Below, in pieces: positions 35,369 to 44,871 of a DNA stretch of 64,000 nucleotides. The stretch is from Gammaproteobacteria bacterium. GTDB taxonomy: Bacteria; Pseudomonadota; Gammaproteobacteria; JAKBBU01. Location: assembly GCA_021773195.1 (NCBI GenBank), contig JAJFKN010000032.1, positions 62,001 to 126,000 on the forward strand. The letters run 5' to 3'. The translations under genes were made by a program, and so were the position numbers. Each line of letters begins with the position of its first letter. The stretch's first letter is position 1. The notes under the pieces were generated by a model. That model worked only from the letters and a program-made list of their open reading frames with translations. It was not told the origin of the DNA and did no database searches.

Positions 35369-36844
35369 TTAAGATTCAATCCTCACTGGAGCGCTTCCAA
35401 TCATGCGTTTCAACAGCGGCACTAAGAGAAAACTCACTACCGTTAACCCAATGGATAACCAGCCAAATAACCAAAAGGCATGGGTGTAGAGTGCTAGAGA
35501 TTGGGTGACGCTAGCGCCTTTAGGCACAGCGGCTAAGTTGGCCATGTCGCCACCTAAGGCAAAGGCGGCTGCTTGGGCGAAGAACCAAATCCCCATCATC
35601 ATACCCACTAAACGTTTTGGCGATAAAACAGTGATCATGGCAAGACCGATGGGTGACAATAATAATTCACCGATGGTTTGCAGTAAGTAACTGATGATTA
35701 ACCACCAGGGCGAATTCAAACCATTATGTGCGAAGTAACTGCCGCCGATGCCTAACAATAAAAAGCCCAAGCTCATGAGCAACACCCCATAGGAGAATTT
35801 TGCAGGGATAGAAAAAGTTTTATTTTTGCGTGCCATGGAAATCCATAATCGACTGAGCATGGGGCTCAAAGCAATGATGAATAGGGGATTGAAAAATTGC
35901 ATGGCTTCAGCATCTAAGGGAATATTACCTAAGTGAGGGACCATATTACGATCGGCAAATAAAGTTAAAGAGGTAAAGGTTTGATTGTAAAGGGCCCAAA
36001 AACCGATGGAAATAGCAATTAAAATCAAACTGGCGATCATTTTATTGCGTTGGGCCTTTTTTTCTTTGGATAGAAAATACAGAACCACGGCAAAGATAAT
36101 CACCGCACCGATTTCCACAATGTTACTGGTAGTATGGGGGTAGTTCAGAGCAATATCGCTGATGATAATGGTCGCAATGATGGCTAAAGCAAAGATTAAG
36201 TAAAAGCCGATAAAGCCACTTTTGCTGCGCAGAGGGCTACTTTCAGGCATGGTGCCGTGATGGCCGAGGCTTTTTTTACCTAAGAAAAAGGTGATCATGC
36301 CCACTACCATACCGATAGCGGCCATGCCAAAGCCCGCATGCCAACCTAACATGGCGACTACGCCACCGGCTATGAGTGGCGGAACCAAGCTACCGATGTT
36401 GATGCCCATATAGAACAACGTGAAGCCGCCATCGCGGCGGGCGTCATTTTCTTCATAAAGGGTACCTACGATACTAGAAACATTTGGTTTAAATAGACCA
36501 TTGGCGCAAACTAAGATGGCTAGACCGAAATAAAAAAGATGTTGCCCTGGCATTGCTGTAAACACATAACCCAAGGCGAGCAGTATTCCCCCCACAATAA
36601 TGGCTTGTTGAAAGCCCATATAGCGGTCGGCAATGTAACCACCGATGGTAGGGGTTAAATATAATAAAGCACTAAAAGCCGCATAGACATAGTTGGCGTG
36701 ACTGTCGGAATATTTTAATTGATGCACCATGTAGAGAATGAGCAGAGCTTGTAGGGTATAGAAACCAAAGCGTTCCCATAATTCCGTGAAAAATAAAAGA
36801 TAAAGGCCTTTAGGTTGCTTATAGCTCAGGGCGTCACTGGACAT
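35369..36844 (-). CDS. POT-family proton-dependent oligopeptide transporter
   Basis: 491 residues with 12-14 membrane segments. The proton-coupling signature ELWERFGFY (ExxER) is in helix 1, and the family sequence GGYIADRYMGFQQAI and FTLFYMGINIGSLVPP follow. It imports di- and tripeptides (or related substrates) with protons, a common supply route in amino-acid-consuming intracellular bacteria. It is convergent with the Fic fragment and stands alone; the gene upstream (marC) is about 140 nt away on the same strand. Confidence 0.93.
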   Translation of the reverse strand: MSSDALSYKQPKGLYLLFFTELWERFGFYTLQALLILYMVHQLKYSDSHANYVYAAFSALLYLTPTIGGYIADRYMGFQQAIIVGGILLALGYVFTAMPGQHLFYFGLAILVCANGLFKPNVSSIVGTLYEENDARRDGGFTLFYMGINIGSLVPPLIAGGVVAMLGWHAGFGMAAIGMVVGMITFFLGKKSLGHHGTMPESSPLRSKSGFIGFYLIFALAIIATIIISDIALNYPHTTSNIVEIGAVIIFAVVLYFLSKEKKAQRNKMIASLILIAISIGFWALYNQTFTSLTLFADRNMVPHLGNIPLDAEAMQFFNPLFIIALSPMLSRLWISMARKNKTFSIPAKFSYGVLLMSLGFLLLGIGGSYFAHNGLNSPWWLIISYLLQTIGELLLSPIGLAMITVLSPKRLVGMMMGIWFFAQAAAFALGGDMANLAAVPKGASVTQSLALYTHAFWLFGWLSIGLTVVSFLLVPLLKRMIGSAPVRIES

Positions 36845-36986
36845 GGGGTTTGGGTTCTCTTGGTGAAAAGACCATTATACCTGTTGAGGGCTTGCTCGTC
36901 ATCATACCTGACGAAGTTTCGCGTAGTATGGCGGCGCTTTAGGGAAGAAATGAGGGAGTCCCATCCGTGGGAATATATAATCTATA

Positions 36987-37580
36987 TCAATGGAAAAACT
37001 GCTCCAACCCCGTCAAAAACATTTGTACGGAAAGAGTGGTTAAGATCATTCCCATGAGCCGTTCGATGGCGATTAGGCCTTTTTGGCCCAAGATAGCGCG
37101 CAGGGGAACGGATAACAAGAGGATAACCGTTGATGCGATAGTGGCAATGGTTAAGGAAGACAACACCAACCAAGGGCTGGTTCCAGGATGAGACGTAAAA
37201 ATCAAAATAGTTGCCATGGCTGAAGGCCCCGCCACTAAGGGTATAGCTAAGGGTACAATGAAAGGCTCCATGACTTGATGTTCACGGATAGCTTCATCTG
37301 GGCCGGGGAAAATCATTTTCAAGGCAATTAAAAATAAAATGATCCCGCCGGAAATACTTAAAGCAGGCTGGGAGATTTGCAGGCTATTTAGAATACCTTT
37401 GCCAAAGAAAACAAATAAAATAAGGATAATGAAGGCAATGGCGCATTCACGCAAAATAACCCAAGGGCGTTTTTTCGGTTGTACGTTATTTAACGCGGAA
37501 AGAAAAATAGGAATATTACCCAGGGGGTCCATCACTAAGAATAGAGTAATAGCAATGGTTGCTAGGGTCATATTATGCAT
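36987..37580 (-). CDS. MarC-family integral membrane protein
   Basis: 197 residues with six predicted membrane helices and the MarC/YchE pattern: FLVMDPLGNIPIFLS in helix 1, SGGIILFLIALKMIF, and PLAIPLVAGPSAMATI. The family is of unsettled function, sometimes called NAAT amino acid transporters. It starts 2 nt after the rubredoxin stop, so the two are co-transcribed. Confidence 0.9.
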   Translation of the reverse strand: MHNMTLATIAITLFLVMDPLGNIPIFLSALNNVQPKKRPWVILRECAIAFIILILFVFFGKGILNSLQISQPALSISGGIILFLIALKMIFPGPDEAIREHQVMEPFIVPLAIPLVAGPSAMATILIFTSHPGTSPWLVLSSLTIATIASTVILLLSVPLRAILGQKGLIAIERLMGMILTTLSVQMFLTGLEQFFH

Positions 37581-37582
37581 AA

Positions 37583-37759
37583 CTAACTCGCCGCTGCGAC
37601 TTCACGCATTTCAAAATCTGCTTTACTGACACCACAATCGGGGCAGCACCAATCATCAGGAATATCGTCCCAAGCCGTGCCGGGAGCGATTCCTTCTTCG
37701 GGGCATCCTTCGGCTTCTTCATAGAGAAAGCCGCAAACTACACATTCCCAAATTCTCAT
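37583..37759 (-). CDS. Rubredoxin
   Basis: 58 residues with both iron-binding knuckles: CVVCG (Cys 6 and Cys 9) and CCPDCG (Cys 39 and Cys 42), plus the conserved WDDIPDDW between them. A small cytosolic Fe(Cys)4 electron carrier. ATG 37759 is preceded by GAGGTGAATA. It forms a two-gene unit with marC. Confidence 0.93.
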   Translation of the reverse strand: MRIWECVVCGFLYEEAEGCPEEGIAPGTAWDDIPDDWCCPDCGVSKADFEMREVAAAS

Positions 37760-37878
37760 TCTTTATTCACCTCGTTGGTAATGAGCCACAAACCCTGTAT
37801 TATACCACAAATAAGGGGTGATTCTGAAGCCCGAAGCTCTGAATTAAAGGGATATAACACTTTGATAGTAAACAGATT

Positions 37879-38454
37879 GTGAAAAATGAAGGTCGGTGGT
37901 ATAAGCCACAACAGATTTTAACTCAGAAGCCCCATGGGTCTATCTGGGATTGGCTACTGGGAAAGGGCTCTTTGACAGCAAGGTTGAAGACCCATTGCCG
38001 GGAGCAATTTCGTGTTCAGGTATTGTTTCAGGAGTGGCAGCAACCCCTTGCTTCGGAGCGCGATATCTTGCAATTAACGCCTAAAGGCACTCACGTGGTG
38101 CGCGAAGTTATTTTGCATTGCGATGATAAGCCTTGGGTCTATGCTAGAAGCGTTATCCCCCGCTCTACTCTGACGGGCAAAGAACAAGCCTTACATCTCT
38201 TAGGCACGAAACCCTTAGGGCAAGTTTTATTTGATGATCCTTTAACAAAAAGAGGGACCTTTGAAATAACACGCTTGTTACCAGAACATGCGCTTTTCCC
38301 TCGGGCGCAAGCCGCTGCAGGTCGTGAGATTGAGATGGCCTGGGGACGTCGCTCGGTGTTTTATCTATCGAATAAACCTTTATTAGTGGCCGAATATTTC
38401 TTGCCTGCATTATTGGAGGCAACTTGCAAACAAACAATGGAGAAGGTGCTTTGA
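37879..38454 (+). CDS. ubiC: Chorismate lyase
   Basis: Cleaves chorismate to 4-hydroxybenzoate and pyruvate, the entry step to ubiquinone. 191 residues, slightly longer than E. coli UbiC. The family pattern is visible as DWLLGKGSLTARL near the start, VREVILHCDDKPWVYARSVIP, ALHLLGTKPLGQVLF and WGRRSVFYLSNKPLLVAEYFLP. The start is GTG at 37879. It overlaps recG by 4 nt (TTGA), so the two are translationally coupled; ubiA is not next to it. Confidence 0.92.
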   Translation: MKNEGRWYKPQQILTQKPHGSIWDWLLGKGSLTARLKTHCREQFRVQVLFQEWQQPLASERDILQLTPKGTHVVREVILHCDDKPWVYARSVIPRSTLTGKEQALHLLGTKPLGQVLFDDPLTKRGTFEITRLLPEHALFPRAQAAAGREIEMAWGRRSVFYLSNKPLLVAEYFLPALLEATCKQTMEKVL

Positions 38455-40553
38455 CGAAACAAGCTACCACCCATCAACGTTTAGAAAATATGCCCATTCG
38501 TTTTTTGAAGGGGGTTGGGCCGCAGCTAGCGGATAAATTAAAAAAACGCGACATTCATAACTTACAAGATTTATTATTTCACTTACCCATGCGCTATCAA
38601 GATAGAACACGCATTACGCCCATACACGCTTTATCTCATGGACATCATGCCGTTGTCCAGGGGGTGGTTACTCATATTGAGAGTCGGCGTAAACCTAAGC
38701 CCAGTTTAATGATTCATTTAAGTGATGCCACGGGTAGCATGCAATTGCGTTTTTTTCATTTTACAGCAAGCCAGCGTGATAACTTATCCATAGGGGAATA
38801 TTTATGTTGTTTCGGCGAAGCGCGAACCTTTCAACGTAACATCACCATGGTGCATCCAGAATATCGTAAAGTTTCTTCTCAAGAACAAGTCTCCATGGAT
38901 GAAACTCTGACCCCTATATATCCTACGACAGAAGGCTTAACTCAATATCGGTTGCGTGCTTTGACGGACCAAGCCTTAGTATATTTGAAGCAAGGGGCTT
39001 TGCTAACGGAATATTTGCCAGAAAGTTTGCGCCGACAATACAATTTGCCAGAATTGCAAGATGCCTTACTCTATGTGCATCGACCACCATCGGATGCGCC
39101 CGTAAATCTGTTAGAAGAAGGTCAGCATGCGACACAAAAACGCTTAGTATTTGAAGAGCTATTGGCACACCATTTAAGTTTGAAAAAAATGCGCAATCAA
39201 GTTCAAATACATCCTGCCTACGCTATGACAAAGCTAGGAAGTTTACGTGAGAAATTCATAAAGGATTTGCCTTATACCTTCACGGGAGCACAACAACGGG
39301 TGGCGCAAGAAGTCCTTGACGATATGACACAGTCCCATCCCATGCTGCGTTTGGTGCAAGGTGACGTGGGCTCAGGTAAAACTGTTGTAGCAGCGGTTGC
39401 TGCGTTGGCTGCCGTGGAGAATGGCTACCAAGCGGCGGTTATGGCGCCCACAGAAATCTTAGCTGAGCAACACATGAAGAATTTTAAAGCATGGTTTGAA
39501 CCATTAGGCATTCAAGTGGCATGGTTAGCATCAAAATTAAAAACCAAAGAAAAACAAGAAGCCATCGAATCCATTGCTTCAGGTGATGCGCAAGTGGTAG
39601 TAGGTACTCATGCGCTTTTTCAGAAGGATGTGGATTTTGCAAAGTTGGGTTTGTTGGTGGTGGATGAACAACATCGGTTTGGTGTGCAACAACGCATGGC
39701 TTTGCGCCAGAAAGGTGTATTAGACGGTATTTGTCCTCATCAATTGATTATGTCTGCCACGCCTATTCCACGAACTTTATCCATGACGGTGTACGCAGAC
39801 TTGGATTGTTCTTTCATTGATGAATTGCCACCAGGACGTAAACCCGTGCAAACTGTGGCTATCCCCAGTGAAAAACGTCAACAAGTTATCCAGCGAGTGA
39901 AAGAAGCTTGCGCTCAGGGGCGACAAAGTTATTGGGTCTGCACGCTTATCGATGAATCAGAAGCGATTGAATGCCAAGCAGCAGAAGTCACTGCCAGTGA
40001 ACTACAACGATTATTGCCGGAAATTCGTGTGGGTTTGGTGCATGGCCGCATCAAGCCTCAAGCGAAAGAACAGGCCATGGAAGCATTTAAGAAGGGCGAT
40101 ATTCAATTATTAGTGGCTACCACGGTGATTGAAGTGGGGGTGGATGTACCTAATGCCAGCTTGATGGTCATTGAAAATCCAGAGCGTTTGGGGTTGGCTC
40201 AGTTGCATCAATTACGTGGGCGTGTAGGCCGTGGTTCGGTTGAAAGCTTTTGTGTACTGTTATTTCAACCGCCTTTATCACACCATGGCCGTTGCCGCTT
40301 GCAAGTAATGCGAGAAAGCAATGATGGATTTGAAATTGCAAAAAAAGATTTAGAGTTGCGTGGGCCAGGGGAAGTTTTGGGGACTCGGCAAACGGGTTTG
40401 ACCCAATTTCGTATTGCTGATCTCATGCGCGATCAAGATCTGTTACCCAAAGTGCGCGATGCAGCGCAGCTTATTCTTCAAGACAGTGAGTCAGTGGCGG
40501 AAGCGTTGATTTGGCGCTGGCTGGGGAGTAATGAGCGGTTTGTGAGTGTATGA
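38451..40553 (+). CDS. recG: ATP-dependent DNA helicase RecG
   Basis: Superfamily 2 helicase that remodels stalled forks and Holliday junctions. About 700 residues: N-terminal helix-hairpin and wedge domain (FLKGVGPQLADKLKKRDI, FHLPMRYQDRT), Walker A GDVGSGKT, DEQH box VVDEQHRFG, MSATPIPRTL, and the C-terminal ATTVIEVGVDVPNASLM, LHQLRGRVGRG and LRGPGEVLGTRQTG. The proposed start is TTG at 38451, which has GGAGAAGG upstream and overlaps the ubiC stop; an in-frame start at 38424 inside ubiC is less likely. Confidence 0.95.
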   Translation: MTKQATTHQRLENMPIRFLKGVGPQLADKLKKRDIHNLQDLLFHLPMRYQDRTRITPIHALSHGHHAVVQGVVTHIESRRKPKPSLMIHLSDATGSMQLRFFHFTASQRDNLSIGEYLCCFGEARTFQRNITMVHPEYRKVSSQEQVSMDETLTPIYPTTEGLTQYRLRALTDQALVYLKQGALLTEYLPESLRRQYNLPELQDALLYVHRPPSDAPVNLLEEGQHATQKRLVFEELLAHHLSLKKMRNQVQIHPAYAMTKLGSLREKFIKDLPYTFTGAQQRVAQEVLDDMTQSHPMLRLVQGDVGSGKTVVAAVAALAAVENGYQAAVMAPTEILAEQHMKNFKAWFEPLGIQVAWLASKLKTKEKQEAIESIASGDAQVVVGTHALFQKDVDFAKLGLLVVDEQHRFGVQQRMALRQKGVLDGICPHQLIMSATPIPRTLSMTVYADLDCSFIDELPPGRKPVQTVAIPSEKRQQVIQRVKEACAQGRQSYWVCTLIDESEAIECQAAEVTASELQRLLPEIRVGLVHGRIKPQAKEQAMEAFKKGDIQLLVATTVIEVGVDVPNASLMVIENPERLGLAQLHQLRGRVGRGSVESFCVLLFQPPLSHHGRCRLQVMRESNDGFEIAKKDLELRGPGEVLGTRQTGLTQFRIADLMRDQDLLPKVRDAAQLILQDSESVAEALIWRWLGSNERFVSV

Positions 40554-40580
40554 GATTTTAAGAAAATATAGATGCGGTCA

Positions 40581-40690
40581 ATGCAGAATGTGGTTTCCAT
40601 TTTGCAAACACGCCGTGAACCCATCCCTGGGGGCTCTTAATCAGCATCCCTGCTGCTTAAGGTTTGCAAAATGGGATCCTCATTCTGCAT
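40581..40690. repeat. 110 bp compound palindromic repeat
   Basis: Nested inverted repeats fill the recG-phosphatase gap: ATGCAGAATG (40581-40590) with CATTCTGCAT (40681-40690), then CCATTTTGCAAAC (40597-40609) with GTTTGCAAAATGG (40662-40674), and an inner hairpin CTTAATCAGCA-TCCC-TGCTGCTTAAG. The inner GTGAACCCATCCCTGGGGGCT is the style of a dispersed palindromic element seen between genes of several gammaproteobacteria. It may act as a terminator for the two convergent genes. Confidence 0.8.
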
Positions 40691-40736
40691 TGTTGTTCCA
40701 TATCCTAGAATCTAATTGGCTATCACTTAAAAGAAT

Positions 40737-41405
40737 TTAAGGAATAAAGTAATAGGGGTTGGGTAGTTTAAAGGTTTTGTCCGCGTAGCCACCGATGAGG
40801 TCGCTTTCTTGGTCGCCTACATTAAGTACAATATCGTACCCTTCATTAACGATTTTTTCCCGCGCTGCACTTTTATAGAGGGAAATGGATTTTTCAGCAT
40901 AGTCATTGGGGCGCATAATTAATGCTTGCCATTTGCTATAGCCCATGTCTTTTAAGTTTTTGCTGGTGCCATTGAGCATACTATGAGATCGGCCTGTAAT
41001 TAAGAACACATCCACCCCGTGGTTAATAGCAAATTGATACAGTTTTAAGGTGCCAGGAATGGCATCGTCATTGGCTTTTTCTTCATCCACAATATCTTCT
41101 TTCAGTGTGGCGCAGAAGTGCCGTGCTGCCATGCTAGGATAATTGGATAGTGCTGTTTCATCAATATCTAACACAATGGCTAACTTTTTCTTTTCCGTGG
41201 CGGGCAATTTATTATTTTCATCGATGCGGGTTTGCAAATAGTCTGTGGCTTTATTGGTGGTTTTGGCGATGTCAGCATAGTAAGCACCGGAATCATGGTA
41301 TTGCACTAATTCTTGTTTGACGATATCCAGATTGGGTGGTTCTGCTAACAAGGTGGTGGGTAGAAGTAGAGCCAAAATAAACAAGGTGTTTTTTAGCAGA
41401 CGCAT
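40737..41405 (-). CDS. Secreted HAD-superfamily acid phosphatase (class B-type)
   Basis: 222 residues with a signal peptide (cut after TLLA near residue 21) and the HAD subfamily III acid phosphatase core: nucleophile motif VLDIDET (D80, D82), GVDVFLITGRS as motif II, and VGDQESD as motif IV. It acts in the periplasm or outside on phosphomonoesters. Homologues in Coxiella and Legionella include the secreted acid phosphatase implicated in damping the host oxidative burst, so a virulence role is possible but not shown. Start ATG 41405 with GAGGG upstream. Confidence 0.88.
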   Translation of the reverse strand: MRLLKNTLFILALLLPTTLLAEPPNLDIVKQELVQYHDSGAYYADIAKTTNKATDYLQTRIDENNKLPATEKKKLAIVLDIDETALSNYPSMAARHFCATLKEDIVDEEKANDDAIPGTLKLYQFAINHGVDVFLITGRSHSMLNGTSKNLKDMGYSKWQALIMRPNDYAEKSISLYKSAAREKIVNEGYDIVLNVGDQESDLIGGYADKTFKLPNPYYFIP

Positions 41406-41435
41406 AGTGAGCCCTCAATGCATAAACGGTAACTG

Positions 41436-41484
41436 GGCTCCATGGCTAGGCCATGGAGTAACATCGTCCCATGTTACCGGAGCC
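41436..41484. other. Clustered hairpins in the leader of the acid phosphatase gene
   Basis: CTCCATGG (41438-41445) pairs with CCATGGAG (41451-41458), GTAACAT (41458-41464) with ATGTTAC (41471-41477), and GGCTCC (41436-41441) with GGAGCC (41479-41484), so the segment can fold as two hairpins or a closed three-way junction. It lies about 30-80 nt upstream of the phosphatase start on the transcribed strand, compatible with a structured leader. Confidence 0.45.
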
Positions 41485-41519
41485 TTTGAGAAGGCACAAG
41501 CCACCTCTCTTTAAGCTTG

Positions 41520-41894
41520 TTATCTTCCGGCAAGAGAAGGGCTGGAGGTTATTTTTTGACCAGAGTCATCTTTCGGTATTTGAGTTTTTTTTGCTCCACC
41601 GAAAGTGGCTGCAGGAGCGGACAATAATTGCCCGTTTCCTTGGCGTTGTAGGTTCCCCTGTTTCTGTAAAAACTGTTTATATTCTTTCCACTTCATATCT
41701 AGCACCCTTTGATCGCTACCAAAGGTGTAGATATCTTCTCCATCGGCATCTAGATCTAAAGCCCATTCATCATCCACATCATTACTCGCCTGGCTGCGTG
41801 CATCCTCAACAAAGGTAACTTTATCGTCATCCCAGCTATCAGCCAAGGCCATAAGGAAGGGTTGAATTTCTTCAAGTTGTTTTTGGTAATACAT
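41520..41894 (-). CDS. Hypothetical acidic protein
   Basis: 124 residues, soluble, no signal peptide. The N-terminal half is acidic and helical (QKQLEEIQPFLMALADSWDDDK), the C-terminal 40 residues are Gln/Gly/Ser/Lys-rich and look unstructured. The ATG at 41894 has a textbook GGAGGATAAAAA ribosome site, which argues that it is a real gene. No family recognised; the small size and disordered tail would fit a secreted substrate or an orphan regulator. Confidence 0.6.
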   Translation of the reverse strand: MYYQKQLEEIQPFLMALADSWDDDKVTFVEDARSQASNDVDDEWALDLDADGEDIYTFGSDQRVLDMKWKEYKQFLQKQGNLQRQGNGQLLSAPAATFGGAKKTQIPKDDSGQKITSSPSLAGR

Positions 41895-42015
41895 TTTTTA
41901 TCCTCCAAATTTCGCGTCATGCTTAAGGAGGATGTTATCGAGGCTTTGTTACCGTGTGATGTATGGCAAGTATCATTCAGTAAGGATTTGTAACAAAAGG
42001 TTTCAGAGGAGGAAA

Positions 42016-42092
42016 TGGTGGCTATGGGTGGACTCGAACCACCGACCTCGGCATTATGAGTGCCGCGCTCTAACCAGCTGAGCTACATAGCC
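42016..42092 (-). tRNA. tRNA-Met (CAT), elongator type
   Basis: 77 nt including an encoded CCA. On the minus strand GGCTATG begins the acceptor stem and CATAGCC ends it. The D arm (AGCTCAGCTGGTTAGAGC), anticodon loop CTCATAA (anticodon CAT), and T arm (GGTTCGAGTCC) are all present. The acceptor pairing starts with G-C and the body resembles the elongator tRNA-Met of E. coli rather than the initiator. Confidence 0.95.
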
Positions 42093-42283
42093 TGGAAAGG
42101 AGAGCCATTGTGAGATTTCTCTGATAAATTGTCAAGATCTAGCGCGTCGTAATCCCTGGAAAGTCCCCAACACCTTGAATATTCATACCTATTTGCTATA
42201 ACCATAGTATCTATTTTAGTTAACGTACTCTCTTGGAGGGGCATTGCATTAGCTAAAGATTGGCAAACCCATTGAGTACCCTT

Positions 42284-42871
42284 ATGAGTGATCAGGAAAT
42301 AGACAAAGGTCGGCGACAATTTTTGATTACTCTCAGTTCTATTATGGGCACCGTTGGTCTGGGTTTTGCCGCCGTTCCTTTCTTATCTGCCTGGGCTCCC
42401 AGTGCAAAGACTCAAGCTGCTGGCGCGCCCGTGGAAGTGGATGTCAGTAAGATTCCTGTGGGAGGCATGACGGTCGTTCAGTGGCGTGGCAAACCTGTGT
42501 GGATCATTCATCGTGATTCCGACATGTTAAAAACACTGACGGAACAAAATGACAAGTTACGTGATCCTGAATGTAAAGTGGATCAACAACCAGAGTACGT
42601 GGAAATTCCCGATCGTTCCATTAAACCAGAATTTATGGTGCTCATTGGTATTTGCACCCACTTAGGATGTTCACCTACCTTCCGCCCCAAAGCGGGCAGT
42701 GTGGATCCATCTTGGTTAGGAGGATTTTATTGTCCTTGCCATGGTTCCAAATTTGATTTTTCTGGTCGGGTATTTCGTGGTGTACCCGCCCCCATTAACT
42801 TGGCTGTACCGCCTTATCGTTATCTTAGCGATAACATCATTCAAATTGGTGTTAATAGTAAAAAATCCTAG
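42284..42871 (+). CDS. petA: Ubiquinol-cytochrome c reductase iron-sulfur (Rieske) subunit
   Basis: Carries the 2Fe-2S centre that takes electrons from ubiquinol to cytochrome c1. About 195 residues: an N-terminal RRQFLITL twin-arginine-like anchor helix, then the Rieske motifs CTHLGCSP and CPCHGS that supply two Cys and two His. ATG 42284 is preferred; an upstream TTG at 42260 is in frame but unsupported. First gene of petABC. Confidence 0.95.
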   Translation: MSDQEIDKGRRQFLITLSSIMGTVGLGFAAVPFLSAWAPSAKTQAAGAPVEVDVSKIPVGGMTVVQWRGKPVWIIHRDSDMLKTLTEQNDKLRDPECKVDQQPEYVEIPDRSIKPEFMVLIGICTHLGCSPTFRPKAGSVDPSWLGGFYCPCHGSKFDFSGRVFRGVPAPINLAVPPYRYLSDNIIQIGVNSKKS

Positions 42872-42880
42872 GGGAATGTG

Positions 42881-44101
42881 ATGTCACAAGTCAAAGGGAA
42901 ATTAGTGCAGTGGGTAGATGCTCGCTTCCCTTTATTTGATTTTTGGCGCAATCACATGAGTGGTTATTATGCTCCAAAGAATTTTAATATTTGGTATTTT
43001 TTCGGTTCATTAGCGCTGTTGGTTTTGGTCAATCAATTACTTTCAGGTATTTGGTTAGCCATGAGTTACATCCCCAGTGCCGAGCATGCATTTGATTCCG
43101 TGGAATACATCATGCGTGATGTGAATTTTGGCTGGCTCATCCGTTACTTACATTCTACCGGCGCCTCGGCTTTTTTCATCGTTATATATTTGCATATGTT
43201 ACGTTCGCTATTATATGGTTCCCATAAAAGACCCCGCGAATTGGTTTGGATCTTTGGCATGTTACTTTATGTATTGTTAATGGCTGAAGCTTTTATGGGG
43301 TACTTGTTACCTTGGGGACAAATGTCTTATTGGGCGGCTCAAGTCATCACATCACTTTTCGGGGCCATTCCCTATGTAGGGGATGCTTTAGCTACTTGGA
43401 TTCGCGGGGATTATACCATTTCAGGTGTGACGCTGGGACGCTTTTACGCCATCCATGTGGTATTGATTCCCATTTTAATTATAGGCTTTGTGTTATTTCA
43501 TTTAACGGCATTGCATAAAGTTGGTTCCAACAATCCCGATGGTACAGAAATTAAAAAACATCGCGATGAAAATGGCCACCCTAAAGACGGTGTTCCATTT
43601 CATCCCTATTACACAGTAAAAGATTTAATGGGTGCGGCGGTGTTTTTAATTTTGTTTCTCGCCATTGTATTTTTTATGCCGGAATTTGGTGGTTACTTTT
43701 TAGAACATGCTAACTTCCAACCAGCTAATCCTTTAGTGACGCCGGAACATATTGCACCCGTATGGTATATGACGCCCTATTACGCTATTTTACGTGCGGT
43801 GCCTGACAAGCTATTAGGCGTATTAAGTATGTTCTTCGCGATTTTTGTTTGGTTTTTATTGCCCTGGTTAGATCGATCAAAAGTGCGTTCCATACGTTAT
43901 CGTGGAATATTCACTAAGATCGCTTTGACCTTGTTTGTTATTAGTTTTGTATCTCTGGGTTATTTGGGGCTGATTTCTCCCACACCTATGGGCACCTTTA
44001 TGGCGAGAGTATTCGCTATTATTTATTTTGCTTATTTCTTATTAATGCCCATTTATACGAAGTATGAAAAAACCAAACCCGTGCCTGAGAGGGTGACTTA
44101 G
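42881..44101 (+). CDS. petB: Cytochrome b subunit of the bc1 complex
   Basis: About 406 residues with eight or more membrane helices. The heme-ligating histidines lie in RYLHSTGASAFFIVIYLHM and GRFYAIHVVLIPILIIGFVLFHL; the Qo-site motif is PEHIAPVWY rather than exactly PEWY. ATG 42881 follows AGGGGA; a GTG immediately before it is also in frame. The stop overlaps the cytochrome c1 start by one base. Confidence 0.95.
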   Translation: MSQVKGKLVQWVDARFPLFDFWRNHMSGYYAPKNFNIWYFFGSLALLVLVNQLLSGIWLAMSYIPSAEHAFDSVEYIMRDVNFGWLIRYLHSTGASAFFIVIYLHMLRSLLYGSHKRPRELVWIFGMLLYVLLMAEAFMGYLLPWGQMSYWAAQVITSLFGAIPYVGDALATWIRGDYTISGVTLGRFYAIHVVLIPILIIGFVLFHLTALHKVGSNNPDGTEIKKHRDENGHPKDGVPFHPYYTVKDLMGAAVFLILFLAIVFFMPEFGGYFLEHANFQPANPLVTPEHIAPVWYMTPYYAILRAVPDKLLGVLSMFFAIFVWFLLPWLDRSKVRSIRYRGIFTKIALTLFVISFVSLGYLGLISPTPMGTFMARVFAIIYFAYFLLMPIYTKYEKTKPVPERVT

Positions 44102-44871
44102 TGAAAAGAATGATTTTATTATTGTGTTTAGTTCCTCTTATTGCGTTCGCTGCAGGGGATAGCTACAAATTACAAAAAGCTCCGATTAATTATCAAGATA
44201 ATGCTTCCTTGCAACGGGGTGCTAAATACTTTATGAATTATTGTGCGGGCTGTCATACACTAAAATACGTGCGTTATAATCGCATGGCAAAAGACATTGG
44301 CATTGTGGGTCCTGATGGCACAGTAGATGAGAAATTATTGAAAGACCATTTGATTTTTGCCGATGATAAAGTTGCCGATACCATTCGTATTGCTATTCCT
44401 GCTTATGATGCTGAGTTATGGTTTGGTGTGACGCCGCCGGATTTATCTTTGATTGCTCGCGTGCGCGGTGTGGATTGGCTGTACACGTATTTACGTAGCT
44501 ACTATCAAGACCCCAAACGTCCTCTAGGGGTGAATAATGCTTTGGTCCCCGATGTGGCTATGCCAAATGTATTGGAAGGTTTGCAAGGTGTGCAAGAACC
44601 GGTGTATCACACACAAACGGTCATGTACGAAGGACAAGCGCAAAAAACCCAAGTCATTGACCATTTAAAACTGGTCAAGCAAGGCACCATGACGCCGGCT
44701 CAATACGATGCTATGGTGGGTGATATCGTGAATTTCCTTGCCTACGTGGGGGAGCCCGTGAAGCGCGACCGTCAACGCATAGGTGTTTGGGTGTTGAGTT
44801 TTTTAGGGCTTTTATTGATAATTTTATTTCTTTTGAAGCGGGAATTTTGGCGTGATATCCATAAAGATTAA
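44101..44871 (+). CDS. petC: Cytochrome c1 subunit of the bc1 complex
   Basis: 256 residues with a signal peptide (about 1-19), the covalent heme motif CAGCH followed by TLKYVRYNRM, a Met ligand region (VAMPNVLEG) and one C-terminal membrane anchor (about 232-248). GTG start at 44101, overlapping the petB stop. Completes the petABC operon. Confidence 0.95.
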   Translation: MKRMILLLCLVPLIAFAAGDSYKLQKAPINYQDNASLQRGAKYFMNYCAGCHTLKYVRYNRMAKDIGIVGPDGTVDEKLLKDHLIFADDKVADTIRIAIPAYDAELWFGVTPPDLSLIARVRGVDWLYTYLRSYYQDPKRPLGVNNALVPDVAMPNVLEGLQGVQEPVYHTQTVMYEGQAQKTQVIDHLKLVKQGTMTPAQYDAMVGDIVNFLAYVGEPVKRDRQRIGVWVLSFLGLLLIILFLLKREFWRDIHKD

